Program-made: the position numbers and the translations under genes | Assembly: GCA_049324695.1 (NCBI GenBank) | Contig: JBMOMJ010000021.1 | Span: forward strand, 1-64,000 | Source: PMG-095 sp049324695 | GTDB lineage: Bacteria; Myxococcota_A; Polyangia; Polyangiales; Polyangiaceae | DNA length: 64,000 nucleotides | Reading direction: 5' to 3' | The notes under the pieces: model-generated | What the model saw: only the letters and a program-made list of their open reading frames with translations | What the model was told of the DNA's origin: nothing | Database searches by the model: none | Shown: positions 62,453-64,000 of the stretch, in pieces | How positions within the stretch are numbered: the stretch's first letter is position 1 | How the letters are laid out: every line of letters begins with the position of its first letter

Positions 62453-63421
62453 TCAGTGATTCGTCGCGGTGAACAACAGCGCTGGCGCGTAGCCCTTCGC
62501 CGACATTTCGTTGTCGGTTTCCTCACCGCGCAGCGTGCCACTCACCAACAATACGCGACCAACGCCGCCGATGCTCCATTGGTTGCCTACCCAGAATTCG
62601 TAGCCGACGCCGAGCATGGCACCGCCGCCGCCGCCCGCGAGATTCTCGTTGGGGATCCCAGAGCGCGTGTGCTTATCGAATGACAGCGTGCCGATGCCGA
62701 GGCCCGCTTGAACATGGAAGCCGTCGCGCGGATTGGGATAGTAATCGGCAATCACACCGAGCAGACCGAGCGAGCCCTGCCCGCCGGAAACGCCGTCGGA
62801 TACGATACCGTCACCCTTCCAGCGAACGCTGCCGACGCCCGAAGCGTAGAGCCCACCACCGATCACGAGGCCGTCGGCAACGGTGCCGCCCAACGCGAAC
62901 TCGATGGCAACGCCGCCACCACTCGCGTTCAACTCGTCGGGATCCGGCTCGAGGCGCGAAGCCATGAACCCTCCGCCGATACCGAGACGCATGTAGAAGC
63001 CATCGTGGCGATGCACCGTCGGATCCGGCGCTGGCACTGGCGGCGGTGGTTCGATCACGACGGCGGCTGATGGCGGCGCTGCTGCTGGAGGTGGAGGTAC
63101 CGCAGGTGCGGTTGCACCCGGCGCTGTTGCATCAGGCGCTGTAGCGGCGGGAGCAGCGCCGGGAGGCGCCGGTGTTGTGGGCGCAGGCGGTGGTGCAGAT
63201 CCGGGCGGCGGCGCAGGTGCAGGCGCTGCAGCAGGCGGCGCGGCGGAAGCACCGGGCGAAGGTGCTGGTGGCGCGGGTGCCGGCGCAGCGGCTGGCGGTG
63301 TAGGCGGAGGTGCGGGAGGGGTCGCGGTCGGCGCGGGAAAGCCACCTTGGCTTTGCGCAAACGCGCTCGGCGTAACGACGAACGCTCCGAACGCCAGCAG
63401 GCAAGGAAGATAGAACCGCAT
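62453..63421 (-). CDS. Outer-membrane beta-barrel protein with Pro/Ala N-terminal linker
   Basis: About 322 residues from ATG 63421. A signal peptide (RFYLPCLLAFGAFVVTPSAF) is followed by about 110 residues of Pro/Ala repeats. An eight-stranded-type small beta-barrel follows: FYMRLGIGGGFMAS, VAIEFALGGTVADGLVIGGG, FHVQAGLGIGTLSFDKHT and AMLGVGYEFWVGNQW. It ends in a short TATNH tail. The linker resembles that of the TonB receptor 2 kb upstream. Function unknown; structural or adhesive roles are possible. Confidence 0.72.
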   Translation of the reverse strand: MRFYLPCLLAFGAFVVTPSAFAQSQGGFPAPTATPPAPPPTPPAAAPAPAPPAPSPGASAAPPAAAPAPAPPPGSAPPPAPTTPAPPGAAPAATAPDATAPGATAPAVPPPPAAAPPSAAVVIEPPPPVPAPDPTVHRHDGFYMRLGIGGGFMASRLEPDPDELNASGGGVAIEFALGGTVADGLVIGGGLYASGVGSVRWKGDGIVSDGVSGGQGSLGLLGVIADYYPNPRDGFHVQAGLGIGTLSFDKHTRSGIPNENLAGGGGGAMLGVGYEFWVGNQWSIGGVGRVLLVSGTLRGEETDNEMSAKGYAPALLFTATNH

Positions 63422-63542
63422 CGCGTCGATACCCAAACGTTATCTCGTCCGTGGGTTCGGGTCCAACGCCCCTTCGAAGCTTGGGTTTGTTGGCCCACTC
63501 GGCCGATGACCCGTATGGCCCTTTGAAAGCTCGGAGGATGCC

Positions 63543-64000
63543 ATGCAAGGTCAAAACGCGACGCTGGTGGTCATCGAGTTCGGCGCGAGTTGGCCGAGCT
63601 GGCTGAGTCCGACCAGCGCCGATCATATGGCGGTGGTAGCGCAACACTACGAGGGGTCACCCGCCTCGCTCGTGAAGCAGGTCGCAAGTAGGTTGTCGCG
63701 CCTCGTGAACACGGGCTGGCGCATCGAGGACGCCATTTTGGTCTCCAATGGGCGCAGCGACATCGAAGCCATCGCGGCACGCGCGACTTTAGCGCGTGGC
63801 TTGCTGCAGCATCTACGCGACGTCTCCGGAATGCGCTTCTTGCTGAGCGTCGCGAGAGAGCACGCGCAGCGTCCGGGGCATAGCTTGGCGAGTCTCTCGC
63901 ACGCGCTGCGCGAGAGCGCGCTCGGTAGCGGGATTGCTTTGGGCGTGCGCGTGGGCGAGGAAGCTCCGCTCTATATGAACGGCGTGCTCCCGCGCCTCGC
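63543..64000 (+). CDS. Partial gene at the right edge, unknown function
   Basis: An ATG at 63543, with GGAGG at 63533-63537, opens a frame that stays open to the window end (152 codons seen). The product begins QGQNATLVVIEFGASWPSWL and continues as an alpha/beta protein (VKQVASRLSRLVNTGWRIED, AILVSNGRSDIEAIAARATL, LRDVSGMRFLLSVAREHAQR). I recognise no family. It lacks a signal peptide, unlike its neighbours. Confidence 0.7.
   Translation, partial: MQGQNATLVVIEFGASWPSWLSPTSADHMAVVAQHYEGSPASLVKQVASRLSRLVNTGWRIEDAILVSNGRSDIEAIAARATLARGLLQHLRDVSGMRFLLSVAREHAQRPGHSLASLSHALRESALGSGIALGVRVGEEAPLYMNGVLPRL

Overview
The window looks like a scaffold from a GC-rich member of the Myxococcota, most likely the Polyangia. 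The evidence is the gene style: very many small lipoproteins, Gly/Ala-repeat lipoproteins, Pro/Ala linkers, FHA and zinc-ribbon proteins, Roadblock-like proteins, a PATAN/J-like protein and an NtrC regulator. It is not finished sequence. There is a 100-N gap at 1512-1611 beside a 67-bp tandem repeat, and the first 127 bases recur exactly at 310-436, the length of a common assembler k-mer.

Layout. 0-2 kb: repeats, a REP-type (Y1/HUH) transposase gene and palindromes. 1.8-8.1 kb (mixed strands): ilvD, an SDR epimerase, a Cys-rich lipoprotein, an MFS transporter and an AraC regulator. 8.2-10.8 kb: a densely structured intergenic element with a perfectly tiled 74-nt cloverleaf, then a glgC-glgA/glgM pair. 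11-16.3 kb: a partial ATP synthase operon (b', b, delta, alpha, gamma; beta, epsilon, a and c are absent), folK and a tiny TatA-like gene. 16.4-24.5 kb: a receiver-like/PATAN/J-like protein, a DUF559 gene bracketed by 111-bp palindromic repeats, a ClpC/ClpA-like unfoldase, and a PilJ-type sensor with two Roadblock-like proteins.

24.9-31.3 kb is the most distinctive part and looks like a small, undescribed biosynthetic locus. It has a haem-oxygenase-like diiron oxidase (HDO) on the plus strand. On the minus strand it has a Tat-exported cytokinin-dehydrogenase-like flavoprotein, a DMATS-type aromatic prenyltransferase, and a kynurenine 3-monooxygenase fused to a methyltransferase. Together they suggest a prenylated, methylated metabolite derived from tryptophan or kynurenine. 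The product and the order of steps are inference.

31.5-49.9 kb carries lipoproteins, a SUMF1-domain lipoprotein co-transcribed with an NtrC-type response regulator, a TPR protein, ruvA, and a plus-strand run of FHA, degenerate Nudix, zinc-ribbon, ComF, GYF-like and lipoprotein genes. It also has a short DsbD, TPR and vWA-type lipoproteins, and a cytidylate-kinase-like protein. 49.9-53.5 kb is a divergent NHEJ pair, ligD and ku. 53.5-55.1 kb is a tightly coupled three-gene operon of unknown function. 55.3-64 kb is cell-surface: a GGA-repeat lipoprotein, a TonB-dependent receptor with a serine hydrolase, a lipoprotein, a MITE-like inverted-repeat element, a beta-barrel protein and a partial gene at the right edge.
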